NCBI GenBank assembly: GCA_949283205.1
Contig: CASDSD010000041.1
Coordinates: 1 to 64,000, forward strand
Direction: 5' to 3'
DNA length: 64,000 bases
Origin: an uncultured Alistipes sp.
Lineage (GTDB): Bacteria > Bacteroidota > Bacteroidia > Bacteroidales > Rikenellaceae
Part shown: positions 1 to 10,833 of the stretch, piece by piece
Numbering within the stretch: the stretch's first letter is position 1
Layout of the letters: every line of letters starts with the position of its first letter
Notes under the pieces: model-generated
The model's input: only the letters and a program-made list of their open reading frames with translations
What the model was told of the DNA's origin: nothing
Database searches by the model: none
Position numbers and translations under genes: made by a program

Positions 1-79
1 CGAGTAAACATATCCGATCTTTATTCACGTTTGCTGCCGCCACACTCTGCGGGTCGGCGTACCAGATGTCGGAACGGCC

Positions 80-1177
80 ATGGAAAACCTTTACGGAATG
101 ACCCTTACCCGCTTGCGGGAGATATGCCGTGCGGAGGCGCTTCCCTCCTTCGCCGCGGGGCAAATCGCCCGCTGGCTCTATGTGCGGCACGCCGGGGAGC
201 TCGATGCCATGACCGACCTGTCGCGTGCGGCGCGGCAGCAGCTCTCGACACGTTACGAGGCACGTATCTCTCCGCCCCTGCGTACGAGCGTCTCGGCCGA
301 CGGCACCAAGAAATATCTCTTCGGCACGCCCGATACGGGTTACGTCGAGGCGGCATATATCCCCGACGGCGAAAGGGCCACGCTCTGCGTCTCGTCGCAG
401 GTCGGGTGCCGCATGGGGTGCCGTTTCTGCGCCACGGGGCGCCAGGGGCTGCGGCGGTCGCTCTCCGCAGGCGAGATCATAAACCAAATAGTGGCCATTC
501 CCGAGAGCGCACGCCTCACGAACATCGTCTTCATGGGCATGGGCGAGCCGCTGGACAACTACGACAACGTGCTGGCGGCGATCGAGATCCTCACCGCACC
601 GTGGGGCATGGCATGGTCACCCACGCGCATAACGCTCTCGACGGCGGGCGTCACGCCGCGTCTCGAGCAGCTGCTCGAGGAGACGAAGGTACACATCGCC
701 GTAAGCCTGCACAACCCCTTCCACGAGGAGCGGGCGGAGATCATGCCCATCGAGCGGGCCTATCCCGTGCGGGAGCTGGCGGCGATGCTGCGGCGGCACG
801 ACTTCTCGGGGCAGCGGCGCCTCTCGTTCGAGTATATCCTCATGGAGGGGCTCAACGACACGCCCGCGCACATACGCGAGCTGCGCCGCCTGCTCAACGG
901 ACTCAAGTGCCGCATCAACATCATACGGTTCCACCGCATACCCGACTCGCCCTACTTCTCGCCCCCGCGGCCGCAGATGGAAGCGTTCCGCGACGCCCTC
1001 ACCGCGGGCGGCATACACACCACGATACGCGCCTCGCGCGGGGAGGACATCCAGGCGGCGTGCGGACTGCTCTCGACGGCCGAGGCGATGAAACGCGCCG
1101 CCCGGGACGGCAGCGCCGGCACCCGTGCGGAGGAGGTCGGTGCGGAGAAGGACGGCGCGGCACAAACGGAACCATAA
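80..1177 (+). CDS. rlmN: 23S rRNA (adenine-2503-C2)-methyltransferase RlmN
   Basis: Radical-SAM enzyme that methylates C2 of A2503 in 23S rRNA, and A37 of some tRNAs in other bacteria. The 365-residue length is normal for the family. The cluster motif CRMGCRFC gives Cys110, Cys114 and Cys117, and the VFMGMGEPLDNY segment is characteristic. A conserved C-terminal cysteine, which forms the protein-RNA adduct in the family, lies in GEDIQAACG. The ATG at 80 gives the usual short N-terminal helical domain; the longer overlapping reading frame from 31 is in another frame. rsmG starts 13 nt downstream, so the two rRNA methyltransferases are probably co-transcribed. Confidence 0.96.
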   Translation: MENLYGMTLTRLREICRAEALPSFAAGQIARWLYVRHAGELDAMTDLSRAARQQLSTRYEARISPPLRTSVSADGTKKYLFGTPDTGYVEAAYIPDGERATLCVSSQVGCRMGCRFCATGRQGLRRSLSAGEIINQIVAIPESARLTNIVFMGMGEPLDNYDNVLAAIEILTAPWGMAWSPTRITLSTAGVTPRLEQLLEETKVHIAVSLHNPFHEERAEIMPIERAYPVRELAAMLRRHDFSGQRRLSFEYILMEGLNDTPAHIRELRRLLNGLKCRINIIRFHRIPDSPYFSPPRPQMEAFRDALTAGGIHTTIRASRGEDIQAACGLLSTAEAMKRAARDGSAGTRAEEVGAEKDGAAQTEP

Positions 1178-1190
1178 CCGACACAAGGCC

Positions 1191-1820
1191 ATGACCACGA
1201 TCGACCCCATACTGAAATATTTTCCGGAGATAACCGAGCGCCAGCGCGGGCAGTTCGCCGCGCTGTACGACATATACTCGGAGTGGAACGCCCGCATAAA
1301 CGTCATCTCGCGCAAGGATTTCGGCGAGCTGTACGTGCGCCACGTGCTGCACTCGCTCGCCATCGCCGCCGTGTGCCGTTTCGACAGCGGCGCCCGCATC
1401 CTCGACGTGGGGTGCGGCGGCGGGTTCCCGAGCGTGCCGCTGGCCATAATGTTCCCCGAGGCGCATATCGTCGCCGCCGACTCGATAGGCAAGAAGATCA
1501 CCGTGGTCAAAGGGGTCTGCGAGGCCGCCGGCATCGCCAACATCGAGGCCCGCAACGTGCGTGTCGAGCAGATCGGCGAAAGGTTCGACTATGTCGTGAC
1601 GCGCGCCGTGGCGCAGATGCCGCAGCTTGTCGAGTGGGTGTGGGGAAAGATCGAACGCGGGCAGCGCGGCACCCTTCCCAACGGCATGATATGCCTCAAG
1701 GGAGGCGACCTGACACAGGAGCTCGCAGCCACGCGCATGGCATGGCGCGAGTACCCGATAGCGGAGCTCTTCGACGAGGAGTTCTTCGAGACGAAAAAGG
1801 TGGTCTACGCGGCACGATAG
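1191..1820 (+). CDS. rsmG: 16S rRNA (guanine-527-N7)-methyltransferase RsmG
   Basis: SAM-dependent methyltransferase for N7 of G527 in 16S rRNA. The 209-residue protein has the family's N-terminal helices, including YSEWNARINVISR, and the SAM-binding glycine motif ILDVGCGGGFPSVPLA at about residues 70-84. The frame is open further upstream to 1125, but the ATG at 1191 is chosen because it gives the normal N-terminus and clears the end of rlmN. It probably shares a transcript with rlmN. A stem-loop downstream separates it from the convergent phosphatase gene. Confidence 0.95.
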   Translation: MTTIDPILKYFPEITERQRGQFAALYDIYSEWNARINVISRKDFGELYVRHVLHSLAIAAVCRFDSGARILDVGCGGGFPSVPLAIMFPEAHIVAADSIGKKITVVKGVCEAAGIANIEARNVRVEQIGERFDYVVTRAVAQMPQLVEWVWGKIERGQRGTLPNGMICLKGGDLTQELAATRMAWREYPIAELFDEEFFETKKVVYAAR

Positions 1821-1856
1821 GGCGCCGCAGCCATTTCAATCACAGCCACAGACGAC

Positions 1857-1895
1857 GAAGCCGCGGGACCGATTCAGGGATGGTTCCGCGGCTTC
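1857..1895. terminator. Stem-loop between convergent rsmG and phosphatase genes
   Basis: A 14-bp inverted repeat (1857-1870 with 1882-1895, one G-T wobble) closes an 11-nt loop. It has no long T tract on either side. Its position between two convergent genes suggests a bidirectional terminator, but the missing T tract weakens that call. Confidence 0.5.
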
Positions 1896-1915
1896 GCCAC
1901 GATTGCAGGGGAGGG

Positions 1916-3346
1916 CTACTCCGCCCGTTCGATATGCTGTATCCGCTCGTTCGAATAGTCGATGGGCGAGTTCTCGCGCAGGTCGTTCATCAGGATGTCG
2001 GTCAGCAGCACCCCTTCCGGCACCACATCCACGGCCTCGATGTCGCGATAGTTCTTGTACATGTAGTCACCCATGACCACACGGCACGTATCGGCCTCGT
2101 CGAGTTCGGGGAAGAGGACGTCGACAGCCTCGCCGCGCGCGTCCACACGGATCGTATAGGGCGTGGTCGAGAAGAGGTCTATGCGGTGCGACTCCGTCGG
2201 ATTCAGCGTGTCGTTATATTTCGAGATGATCATGCGCCGCATCTGCGCAGGCGTCATGCGCATCGTATAGAGGGTCGATGAGAAGGGCTCCAGACCGTAT
2301 ATCGTCGCAGCGCTGACGGCACGGTCGGGCAGCGAGTCGCACCGTATGCCCCCATAGTGGTAGAAGGCCACGTCGGCATCGAAATGGCGGCGCATGACGT
2401 CGGTCTCCCATGCCGCCACGCCTACACGCGTGAGGATGTTGCGGCACTCCCCCACGGGACGGTTCAGTGCCTCGTTGTCGTGCAGCTCCTCCACCCACCG
2501 CTCGTAGAGCGTGTCGGGCGCGAACTCCTCGATCGGCACCGTCCGGTAGTCGAGCGAGGCGATCTTCGTTCCCTTCATGCGTATGTGCGTCACGCCGATA
2601 TGTTTGGCGCCGTATCCCGACTGCCCGAGCTGCGTGCCGTTCACCACCGTATCGACAAGGGTGTGGGTATGGCCGCAGAGGATCAGGTCATAGGCCGAAC
2701 ACTTCTCGGCCAGCCGACGGTCCATGTCGTCGCCCATGTGCGAGAGCAGCACCAGCACGTCGCAGCGATCCTTCAGCCACGCATATTCGGCGGCCATCTG
2801 CTGCGGGTCGGGGAAGGTGAGGCCCACGAAGCTCTCGTCCTTGCCCGCGGGATGGTTGTTGTGGTCGTAGTTGGTCACCACACCCACGAATCCCACCTTC
2901 ACGCCGTTGCGGCAGAAGATCCTGTAGGGTTCGGGCTGGGGGAAGGTGATCGTGTCGCTCACCACGTTGGCGCACACCACGTCGAAGCGGCAGAGCGAGT
3001 TGATGTGTCCCAGGAACGCCTGTCCGTCGTCGAACTCATGGTTGCCGAGCGTCGCCACATCGTAGCCCATGGCGTTCATCATGTCTATCACGGGACGCCG
3101 CGGCTCACGCGCCATGTCGACGTATGCGTTTCCGGTCCATCGGTCGCCCGCATCGGCCACAAAGGTCGTAACCGTATCGCGGCACTGCGCTATGGCCGTG
3201 GCCAGGCGCGGGAAATTCTCCACCTTGGCATGTATGTCGGTGGTCGAGAGAATCACTATGCTGCGCTCCGAGACATAACGCACCCATGCCATGTATGCCG
3301 CAGCCGCTACCGCTGCCGCCAAGATCAAACAAACCGCTTTTTTCAT
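1916..3346 (-). CDS. Periplasmic 5'-nucleotidase/metallophosphatase-like protein
   Basis: Calcineurin-type metallophosphoesterase of the 5'-nucleotidase (UshA/CpdB) class, 476 residues. An N-terminal hydrophobic segment (about residues 4-21) indicates export, probably membrane-anchored. The catalytic motifs are in order: TTDIHAK (Asp37, His39), DAGDRWTG, GNHEFDDG (Asn102, His103) and GHTHTLVDT. The C-terminal half fits the 5'-nucleotidase substrate-binding domain. The start is set at the ATG at 3346, directly before the signal-like segment; the frame continues to 3403 but that would place extra polar residues ahead of it. It is divergent from the nucleoside kinase gene with only 74 bp between them, which may link periplasmic nucleotide dephosphorylation to nucleoside salvage. 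The exact substrate is unknown. Confidence 0.85.
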   Translation of the reverse strand: MKKAVCLILAAAVAAAAYMAWVRYVSERSIVILSTTDIHAKVENFPRLATAIAQCRDTVTTFVADAGDRWTGNAYVDMAREPRRPVIDMMNAMGYDVATLGNHEFDDGQAFLGHINSLCRFDVVCANVVSDTITFPQPEPYRIFCRNGVKVGFVGVVTNYDHNNHPAGKDESFVGLTFPDPQQMAAEYAWLKDRCDVLVLLSHMGDDMDRRLAEKCSAYDLILCGHTHTLVDTVVNGTQLGQSGYGAKHIGVTHIRMKGTKIASLDYRTVPIEEFAPDTLYERWVEELHDNEALNRPVGECRNILTRVGVAAWETDVMRRHFDADVAFYHYGGIRCDSLPDRAVSAATIYGLEPFSSTLYTMRMTPAQMRRMIISKYNDTLNPTESHRIDLFSTTPYTIRVDARGEAVDVLFPELDEADTCRVVMGDYMYKNYRDIEAVDVVPEGVLLTDILMNDLRENSPIDYSNERIQHIERAE

Positions 3347-3367
3347 ATTAAAATTTTTTTCAGCGGC

Positions 3368-3396
3368 CAAAGTTAAGAATAAAATGCTTATCTTTA
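3368..3396. promoter_or_regulatory. Divergent -7 boxes for phosphatase and nucleoside kinase genes
   Basis: On the minus strand a perfect TAnnTTTG box (TAACTTTG, 3375-3368) lies 21 nt before the phosphatase ATG. On the plus strand TATCTTTA (3389-3396, last base off consensus) lies 24 nt before the kinase ATG. No clear TTG -33 element was found for either, so the promoters are inferred from the -7 boxes and spacing. Confidence 0.55.
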
Positions 3397-3420
3397 CACA
3401 CATTTTAATTTCGGATTGTC

Positions 3421-5091
3421 ATGCAGAACTCTGTGGAAGTGATATGTCGCAATACGGGCACGCGCCTGCAGGTCGAAACCGGCACCCCGCTGCTCGAGCT
3501 GGCACCGCATCTGTGCCCCGAAGGGCCGTACCCCTATCTGGCCGCCTTCGTCAACAACCGCATCAAGGAGCTTAACTACCGCATCATGCGTCCCGTCACG
3601 GTGGAGTTCGTCGACATAACCTCCTTCGAGGGGTACAGGGTCTACCAGCGAACCATATCGTTCATACTCCAGAAGGCGGTATGGGACCTCTTCCCCGGAC
3701 GCAAGTTCTACATACGCCATTCGCTCGGCAGCGGCTTCTACTGCGAGTTCGGCGACGGCGACCAGCTCGACGCCGCGCAGATCGAGGCGCTGCGCCGCCG
3801 CATCAGCCAGATAATCGAGAAACGGTACCCCATAACGCGGCGCACGATGCTCACCGAGGAGGTCAACGGAATATACGAACGCTTCGGCTTCGACGACAAG
3901 GTGATGCTGCTCAACACGCGGCCACGCCTCTACAGCGACCTCTACCAGCTGGACGACATGGTGGGATTCTTCTACGGAGCCCTGACACCCGACACGGGAT
4001 ACATACACCTGTTCGACATACGCCCCTACTACAACGGATTCTACATAGCCGTGCCGTTGCGCACGGAGCCCTCGAAACTCGACCTGCAGGTACACCTGGA
4101 CAAGATGTTCGACGTCTTCCACGAGTACCAGATGTGGGTGCGGATCATGGGAGTGCCCACCGTGGGGCGGCTCAATGCCAAGGTTCTCGGAGGCGACGCC
4201 GGCGAACTGATAAAGGTGGCCGAGGCGTTCCACGAGAAACAGATAGCCAACCTGGCCGACCGCATCGAGCAGGCCAACATGTCGAACGGCACGCGCATGG
4301 TGCTCATCTCGGGCCCCTCGTCGAGCGGCAAGACCACCTTCTCGAAACGTCTCGGCATACAGCTCCGCATCCTCGGGCTCGACCCCGTGCTGATATCCCT
4401 GGACGACTACTTCGTCGACCGCGACCGCACCCCCAAGGACGAAAACGGCGAATACGACTACGAGGCGCTCGAGGCCATAGACCTCGACCTGCTCAACGAC
4501 GACCTCAAACGGCTCTTCGCGGGCGAGAGCGTCGAGGTGCCGCGCTACGACTTCATCACCGGCACGCGTCAGTGGCACGACAACCCGCTGCAACTCAACG
4601 AACGCTCGATACTCATCATGGAGGGCATACACGGGCTCAACCCGCGCCTGACGCCCAGCATTCCGCGCGAGCGCAAGTTCTGCATCTACGTCTCGTGCCT
4701 GACGTCGGTGTCGATGGACAACCTCTCGCGCATACCCACCACAGACAACAGGCTGCTGCGCCGCATCACGCGCGACTACTACACGCGCGGCAACAACGCC
4801 CTCTCGACGCTGCAGCGCTGGCCCAGCGTCCGCCGCGGCGAAGAGAAACACATCTTCCCCTACCAGGAGAACGCCGACGCCATATTCAACTCGTCGCTCT
4901 TCTACGAGATCTCGGTACTGCGGCCCAAGGTGGAGCCCATCCTGCGCGAGGTGCCCGACACGCATGTCGAGTATGCCGAGACGAAGCGCCTGCTCAAGTT
5001 CCTCGACAACTTCGTGCCCATACAGCCCGACGAGATCCCGCCCACGTCGATCCTGCGCGAGTTCATCGGCGGCAGCAGTTTTCGATATTAA
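3421..5091 (+). CDS. Nucleoside (uridine-type) kinase with ThrRS-like N-terminus
   Basis: Fused protein of 556 residues. The N-terminal part (about 1-60) resembles a TGS domain and about 70-240 resembles the threonyl/alanyl-tRNA synthetase second additional domain. The C-terminal part is a P-loop kinase of the uridine kinase/phosphoribulokinase family, with Walker A GPSSSGKT at residues 298-305 followed by LDDYFVDRDRTP. This arrangement is common in Bacteroidota, where it is annotated as nucleoside kinase; the role of the synthetase-like part is not known. It is divergent from the periplasmic 5'-nucleotidase-like gene, which is consistent with nucleoside salvage. Which nucleoside it uses cannot be read from the sequence. 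Confidence 0.88.
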   Translation: MQNSVEVICRNTGTRLQVETGTPLLELAPHLCPEGPYPYLAAFVNNRIKELNYRIMRPVTVEFVDITSFEGYRVYQRTISFILQKAVWDLFPGRKFYIRHSLGSGFYCEFGDGDQLDAAQIEALRRRISQIIEKRYPITRRTMLTEEVNGIYERFGFDDKVMLLNTRPRLYSDLYQLDDMVGFFYGALTPDTGYIHLFDIRPYYNGFYIAVPLRTEPSKLDLQVHLDKMFDVFHEYQMWVRIMGVPTVGRLNAKVLGGDAGELIKVAEAFHEKQIANLADRIEQANMSNGTRMVLISGPSSSGKTTFSKRLGIQLRILGLDPVLISLDDYFVDRDRTPKDENGEYDYEALEAIDLDLLNDDLKRLFAGESVEVPRYDFITGTRQWHDNPLQLNERSILIMEGIHGLNPRLTPSIPRERKFCIYVSCLTSVSMDNLSRIPTTDNRLLRRITRDYYTRGNNALSTLQRWPSVRRGEEKHIFPYQENADAIFNSSLFYEISVLRPKVEPILREVPDTHVEYAETKRLLKFLDNFVPIQPDEIPPTSILREFIGGSSFRY

Positions 5092-5127
5092 CCTTCGATG
5101 CCGCCGGCAGCGCATCAAGGCAGTGCC

Positions 5128-5163
5128 GCGACAAGGCCGGACAAAGCGACAAGGCCGGACAAA
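5128..5163 (+). repeat. Two perfect 18-bp tandem repeats upstream of gcvP
   Basis: GCGACAAGGCCGGACAAA occurs twice head to tail (5128-5145 and 5146-5163) in the 117-bp leader region of gcvP. Its function is unknown: it could be a slippage duplication or a repeated protein-binding site. Confidence 0.8.
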
Positions 5164-5208
5164 ACAGACCTGACCCGAAACAACAAATAAAAATATACCG
5201 CACACGAC

Positions 5209-8034
<2,826 letters not shown>

Positions 8035-8109
8035 GAAAGATATCACAAACGGGCATGCGCAGAGATGCGCACGCCGCCATAACGGAAACAACACATTGAA
8101 AAAGAACGT

Positions 8110-8685
8110 ATGAAAGTAGAAAACAGCAAAATGGTGTCGGTGAACTACACGCTCACCGTCGACGGCAAGGTAGCGGATCAGTCGCGCGAGGGCGCGCCCC
8201 TGCAGTTCGTATGCGGCGCGGGCATGCTCCTGCCCAAATTCGAGGGTGCCATCATGGGCCTCGAGCCCGGCGAGAAGGTATCCTTCACGCTCCAGCCCAA
8301 GGACGGCTATGGCGAGATCATCGCCGAGGCCATCGTCGACCTGCCGAAAAACATATTCGTCATAGACGGCAAGCCCGCCGAGGAGATGCTCTTCGTGGGC
8401 AACCAGATCCCCATGAGCGACGCCCAGGGCAACCACCTCATGGGCCGCGTGCTGGAGGTCGGCGGCGATACCGTGAAGATGGACTTCAACCACCCCATGG
8501 CGGGCAAGGTTCTCAACTTCGACGTCGAGGTTGTCGAGGTGCGCGACGTGACACCCGAGGATCTGGCGTCGCAGGGCGGCTGCCACTGCCACGACTGCGA
8601 CGGCGACTGCGGCGGCCACGGACATGACCACGACTGCTGCGGCGACCACGACCACAAGGACGGCTGCTGCGGCGGCTGCAACTAA
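8110..8685 (+). CDS. slyD: SlyD-type FKBP peptidyl-prolyl isomerase with metal-binding tail
   Basis: FKBP-family peptidyl-prolyl cis-trans isomerase/chaperone, 191 residues. The FKBP core (SVNYTLTVDGKVADQS, FEGAIMGLEPGEK) has an inserted IF domain (about residues 70-120), as in SlyD. From about residue 157 the tail is very rich in His and Cys (CHCHDCDGDCGGHGHDHDCC and onward), which in SlyD binds nickel and other metals. It follows gcvP by 75 bp and may be read from the same transcript or its own promoter. The assignment is firm; the metal partner here is not shown. Confidence 0.93.
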   Translation: MKVENSKMVSVNYTLTVDGKVADQSREGAPLQFVCGAGMLLPKFEGAIMGLEPGEKVSFTLQPKDGYGEIIAEAIVDLPKNIFVIDGKPAEEMLFVGNQIPMSDAQGNHLMGRVLEVGGDTVKMDFNHPMAGKVLNFDVEVVEVRDVTPEDLASQGGCHCHDCDGDCGGHGHDHDCCGDHDHKDGCCGGCN

Positions 8686-8708
8686 ATCCCCGCAGGGAGA
8701 ATTCCGGC

Positions 8709-8732
8709 GGGGCGTCGTCACGGCGGCGCCCC
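8709..8732 (+). terminator. Possible terminator after slyD
   Basis: A short GC-rich stem (GGGGCG with CGCCCC) 23 nt after the slyD stop is followed by a weak T-containing stretch (GTCGTTTCG). It is suggestive only. Confidence 0.35.
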
Positions 8733-8752
8733 GTCGTTTCGTTACGCACGCG

Positions 8753-9916
8753 ATGATAACCATAGCAGACATAGTCGACACGCTCGGCAACAACCACATC
8801 CTCTGGCGCACGCTGTGCGGGGTGGAGATCCCCGTGCGCGACGGACGCCCGCTCTATACGGTGGGCAACGCCGCCGTCAGCCTCCGCGTGCGACATGAGG
8901 GACGCGACGCCGTGCTAAAATGCTACACGCACCCGAACGACAACCTGCAGGCGATATACGGCACGAGCTTCCACCCGCGCGAATTGTGCGTCTTCGGCAT
9001 GGACGGGCGGAGGCAATGGGTCGACTGTCTGCTGTGCGAGCATATCGAGGGCGAGACGCTCGACGCCTTCCTGTGTGGTCAGGATGCCCGGCGACATGTC
9101 GGGGCGGCCGCCAGCGCCTTCGACACGGCGGCCCTGCGCCTGCTGCGTTCGGAACGCGCACACGGCGACCTGAAGCCCGAGAACATGATCTTCACGCCGC
9201 ACGGCACCATCGAGTTCATAGACTGGGACTCGGCATACGTACCGCTGCTGGAGGGACGCACGGCGCCCGAGACGGGGACCGCCGCATACCAGCATCCGGC
9301 ACGCACGGCGGAGATGTTCGACAAGCATATAGACGACTACCCCATAGCGCTCATCTCGGTCATGCTGCACGCCGCGGCCCTCGACCCCGCCGTTCTGGAA
9401 CGCTACCGCACGCTGCGCGAGTTCCCGCTCCACCCGCGGCGCATCGCCGCAGGCGAAACGGCCGCAGTGACGCATACGGCAGATCTCTTCGCCGCACGCG
9501 GCATGGCGGCGCAATACCGCATGGCACGCATGCTCACGGCGCCGACGCCATATCTCTTCTCCCTGGAGACGACGCTGGAAGCGGCCTGCCGCGCACGGGA
9601 TGCAGCGGTGCCGCCCGACGCGGAGATGCCCGAGCTCGACCAACAGGACGGGCTGTGGGGATACCGTCTGCATGGCGAATGGGTCGTCCCGCCGCTCTAC
9701 GACTGGGGCTTCGAGCCTACGGAGGGCACGATGCTCGTGGGCCTGGGAGGATACAGCCACTTCATCCTCCGCGACGGTCGCGTCATCGTCTCCTTTCCGC
9801 GCGGCTGTACGGTCAAGCCCCTGCGTGACGGCCGCACCGTGGTGCGCGGAGCCGACGGCAGCTGCCGCACGTTCGATTTGGCCTCCGTTTGGGGCGGCGG
9901 CAGCGACAAGGGTTGA
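8753..9916 (+). CDS. Protein kinase-like protein with C-terminal WG-like repeats
   Basis: A 387-residue protein with a eukaryotic-like/APH-type kinase fold. Lys56 sits in AVLKCY at the ATP-anchoring position. The catalytic loop HGDLKPENMIF (137-147) has Asp139 and Asn144, and FIDWDSAY (155-162) takes the DFG position, so it looks catalytically competent. The last about 90 residues (GLWGYRLHGEWVVPPLYDW and following) resemble degenerate WG beta repeats. The ATG at 8753 is used because the upstream extension is only the out-of-frame translation of the slyD tail. It is followed by a vWA gene and a kinase-dead relative with WG repeats, making a three-gene set; its targets are unknown. Confidence 0.8.
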   Translation: MITIADIVDTLGNNHILWRTLCGVEIPVRDGRPLYTVGNAAVSLRVRHEGRDAVLKCYTHPNDNLQAIYGTSFHPRELCVFGMDGRRQWVDCLLCEHIEGETLDAFLCGQDARRHVGAAASAFDTAALRLLRSERAHGDLKPENMIFTPHGTIEFIDWDSAYVPLLEGRTAPETGTAAYQHPARTAEMFDKHIDDYPIALISVMLHAAALDPAVLERYRTLREFPLHPRRIAAGETAAVTHTADLFAARGMAAQYRMARMLTAPTPYLFSLETTLEAACRARDAAVPPDAEMPELDQQDGLWGYRLHGEWVVPPLYDWGFEPTEGTMLVGLGGYSHFILRDGRVIVSFPRGCTVKPLRDGRTVVRGADGSCRTFDLASVWGGGSDKG

Positions 9917-9943
9917 TTAATTCGGCCAAAAGACATATCTTTG
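9913..9943 (+). promoter_or_regulatory. Promoter of the vWA gene
   Basis: A TTG at 9913-9915, overlapping the kinase stop codon, lies 20 nt before a perfect -7 box TATCTTTG (9936-9943). The expected start is about 23 nt before the vWA ATG. The vWA and pseudokinase genes can therefore be transcribed separately from the kinase gene. Confidence 0.75.
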
Positions 9944-9970
9944 TTGAGATAAACCCGCCGACGCAGAACA

Positions 9971-10825
9971 ATGTACTCGCAGGAGATCACACGCCGCCAC
10001 CGCACGGCCTTCGTCATAGCCATCGACCAGTCGGGCTCGATGCAGGAGAAGGTGCGCTTCGGCCGCCACGAGATGTCGAAGGCTGCCGCCGTGGCCCGCA
10101 TAACCAATTCGCTGCTCACGGAGCTGGTCGACCGCTCGCGCCGCACGGACGGCGTGCGCAACTACTACGACGTGGCAGTGGTCGGATACTCGGGCGACGA
10201 GGCCTCGATGCTGCTCGACGAGGATGGCTTCGTCGCCATAGACCGCCTGGCGCGCCGGCAGCCGCAAACCGAAACGCTCTATTCGGAGGAGACGCTGCCC
10301 GACGGCAGCGCCATGCTCGCCGGCCACACCGTACAGCAGTGGCTGCTGCCGAAGGCCGCAGGCAAAACCCCGATGTACGAGGCGCTGCTGCGTGTGCGCG
10401 ACCTGCTTGCCGTGTGGTGCGCCCGCGACGAGAACCGCGCCAGCTTCCCGCCCGTGGCGATAAACATCACCGACGGCGAGGCCTCCGACTGCACCGACGA
10501 CGAGCTGCGCAGAGTGTGCGCCCAGATACGGCGTCTCGGCACGGACGACGGCACCGCGCTGCTCTTCAACATACACATCTCGACCGACCGCACATCCCCC
10601 GCGATGGTATTCCCCATGCCCGACGAGATCGCCCGCGCAAACCCCTACGCACGGCTGCTGGCCGAGTGTTCGAGCATCATGCCCGAGCCCTTCGACGAGG
10701 CGGTGCGTGAATTCAAGGGCGCAGGCGCCGTGCCTCCGTTCTACGGCATGGGATACAACACCTCGATAATAGAGCTGCTGTCGATCATAAACATCGGCTC
10801 GCGCAGCATAACGAACATAGAGTAA
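9971..10825 (+). CDS. von Willebrand factor A domain protein (TerY-like)
   Basis: Cytosolic vWA protein of 284 residues with no signal peptide. A complete MIDAS begins with DQSGSM (Asp19, Ser21, Ser23) in FVIAIDQSGSMQ; later MIDAS parts are TPMYEAL and NITDGEASD. Stand-alone vWA proteins of this kind (TerY family) are known from TerY-P type gene sets, together with protein kinases and phosphatases in stress and tellurite-resistance contexts. Here it sits between a kinase and a pseudokinase; the following gene starts 8 nt after its stop, so those two are surely co-transcribed. It may act as a metal-dependent scaffold for the kinases; this role is an inference. Confidence 0.85.
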   Translation: MYSQEITRRHRTAFVIAIDQSGSMQEKVRFGRHEMSKAAAVARITNSLLTELVDRSRRTDGVRNYYDVAVVGYSGDEASMLLDEDGFVAIDRLARRQPQTETLYSEETLPDGSAMLAGHTVQQWLLPKAAGKTPMYEALLRVRDLLAVWCARDENRASFPPVAINITDGEASDCTDDELRRVCAQIRRLGTDDGTALLFNIHISTDRTSPAMVFPMPDEIARANPYARLLAECSSIMPEPFDEAVREFKGAGAVPPFYGMGYNTSIIELLSIINIGSRSITNIE

Positions 10826-10833
10826 GCAGACCC

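Noticed and set aside
5092-5208. A glycine riboswitch before gcvP
   Set aside because: The gap is only 117 bp and contains a simple tandem repeat; no paired aptamer structure was seen.
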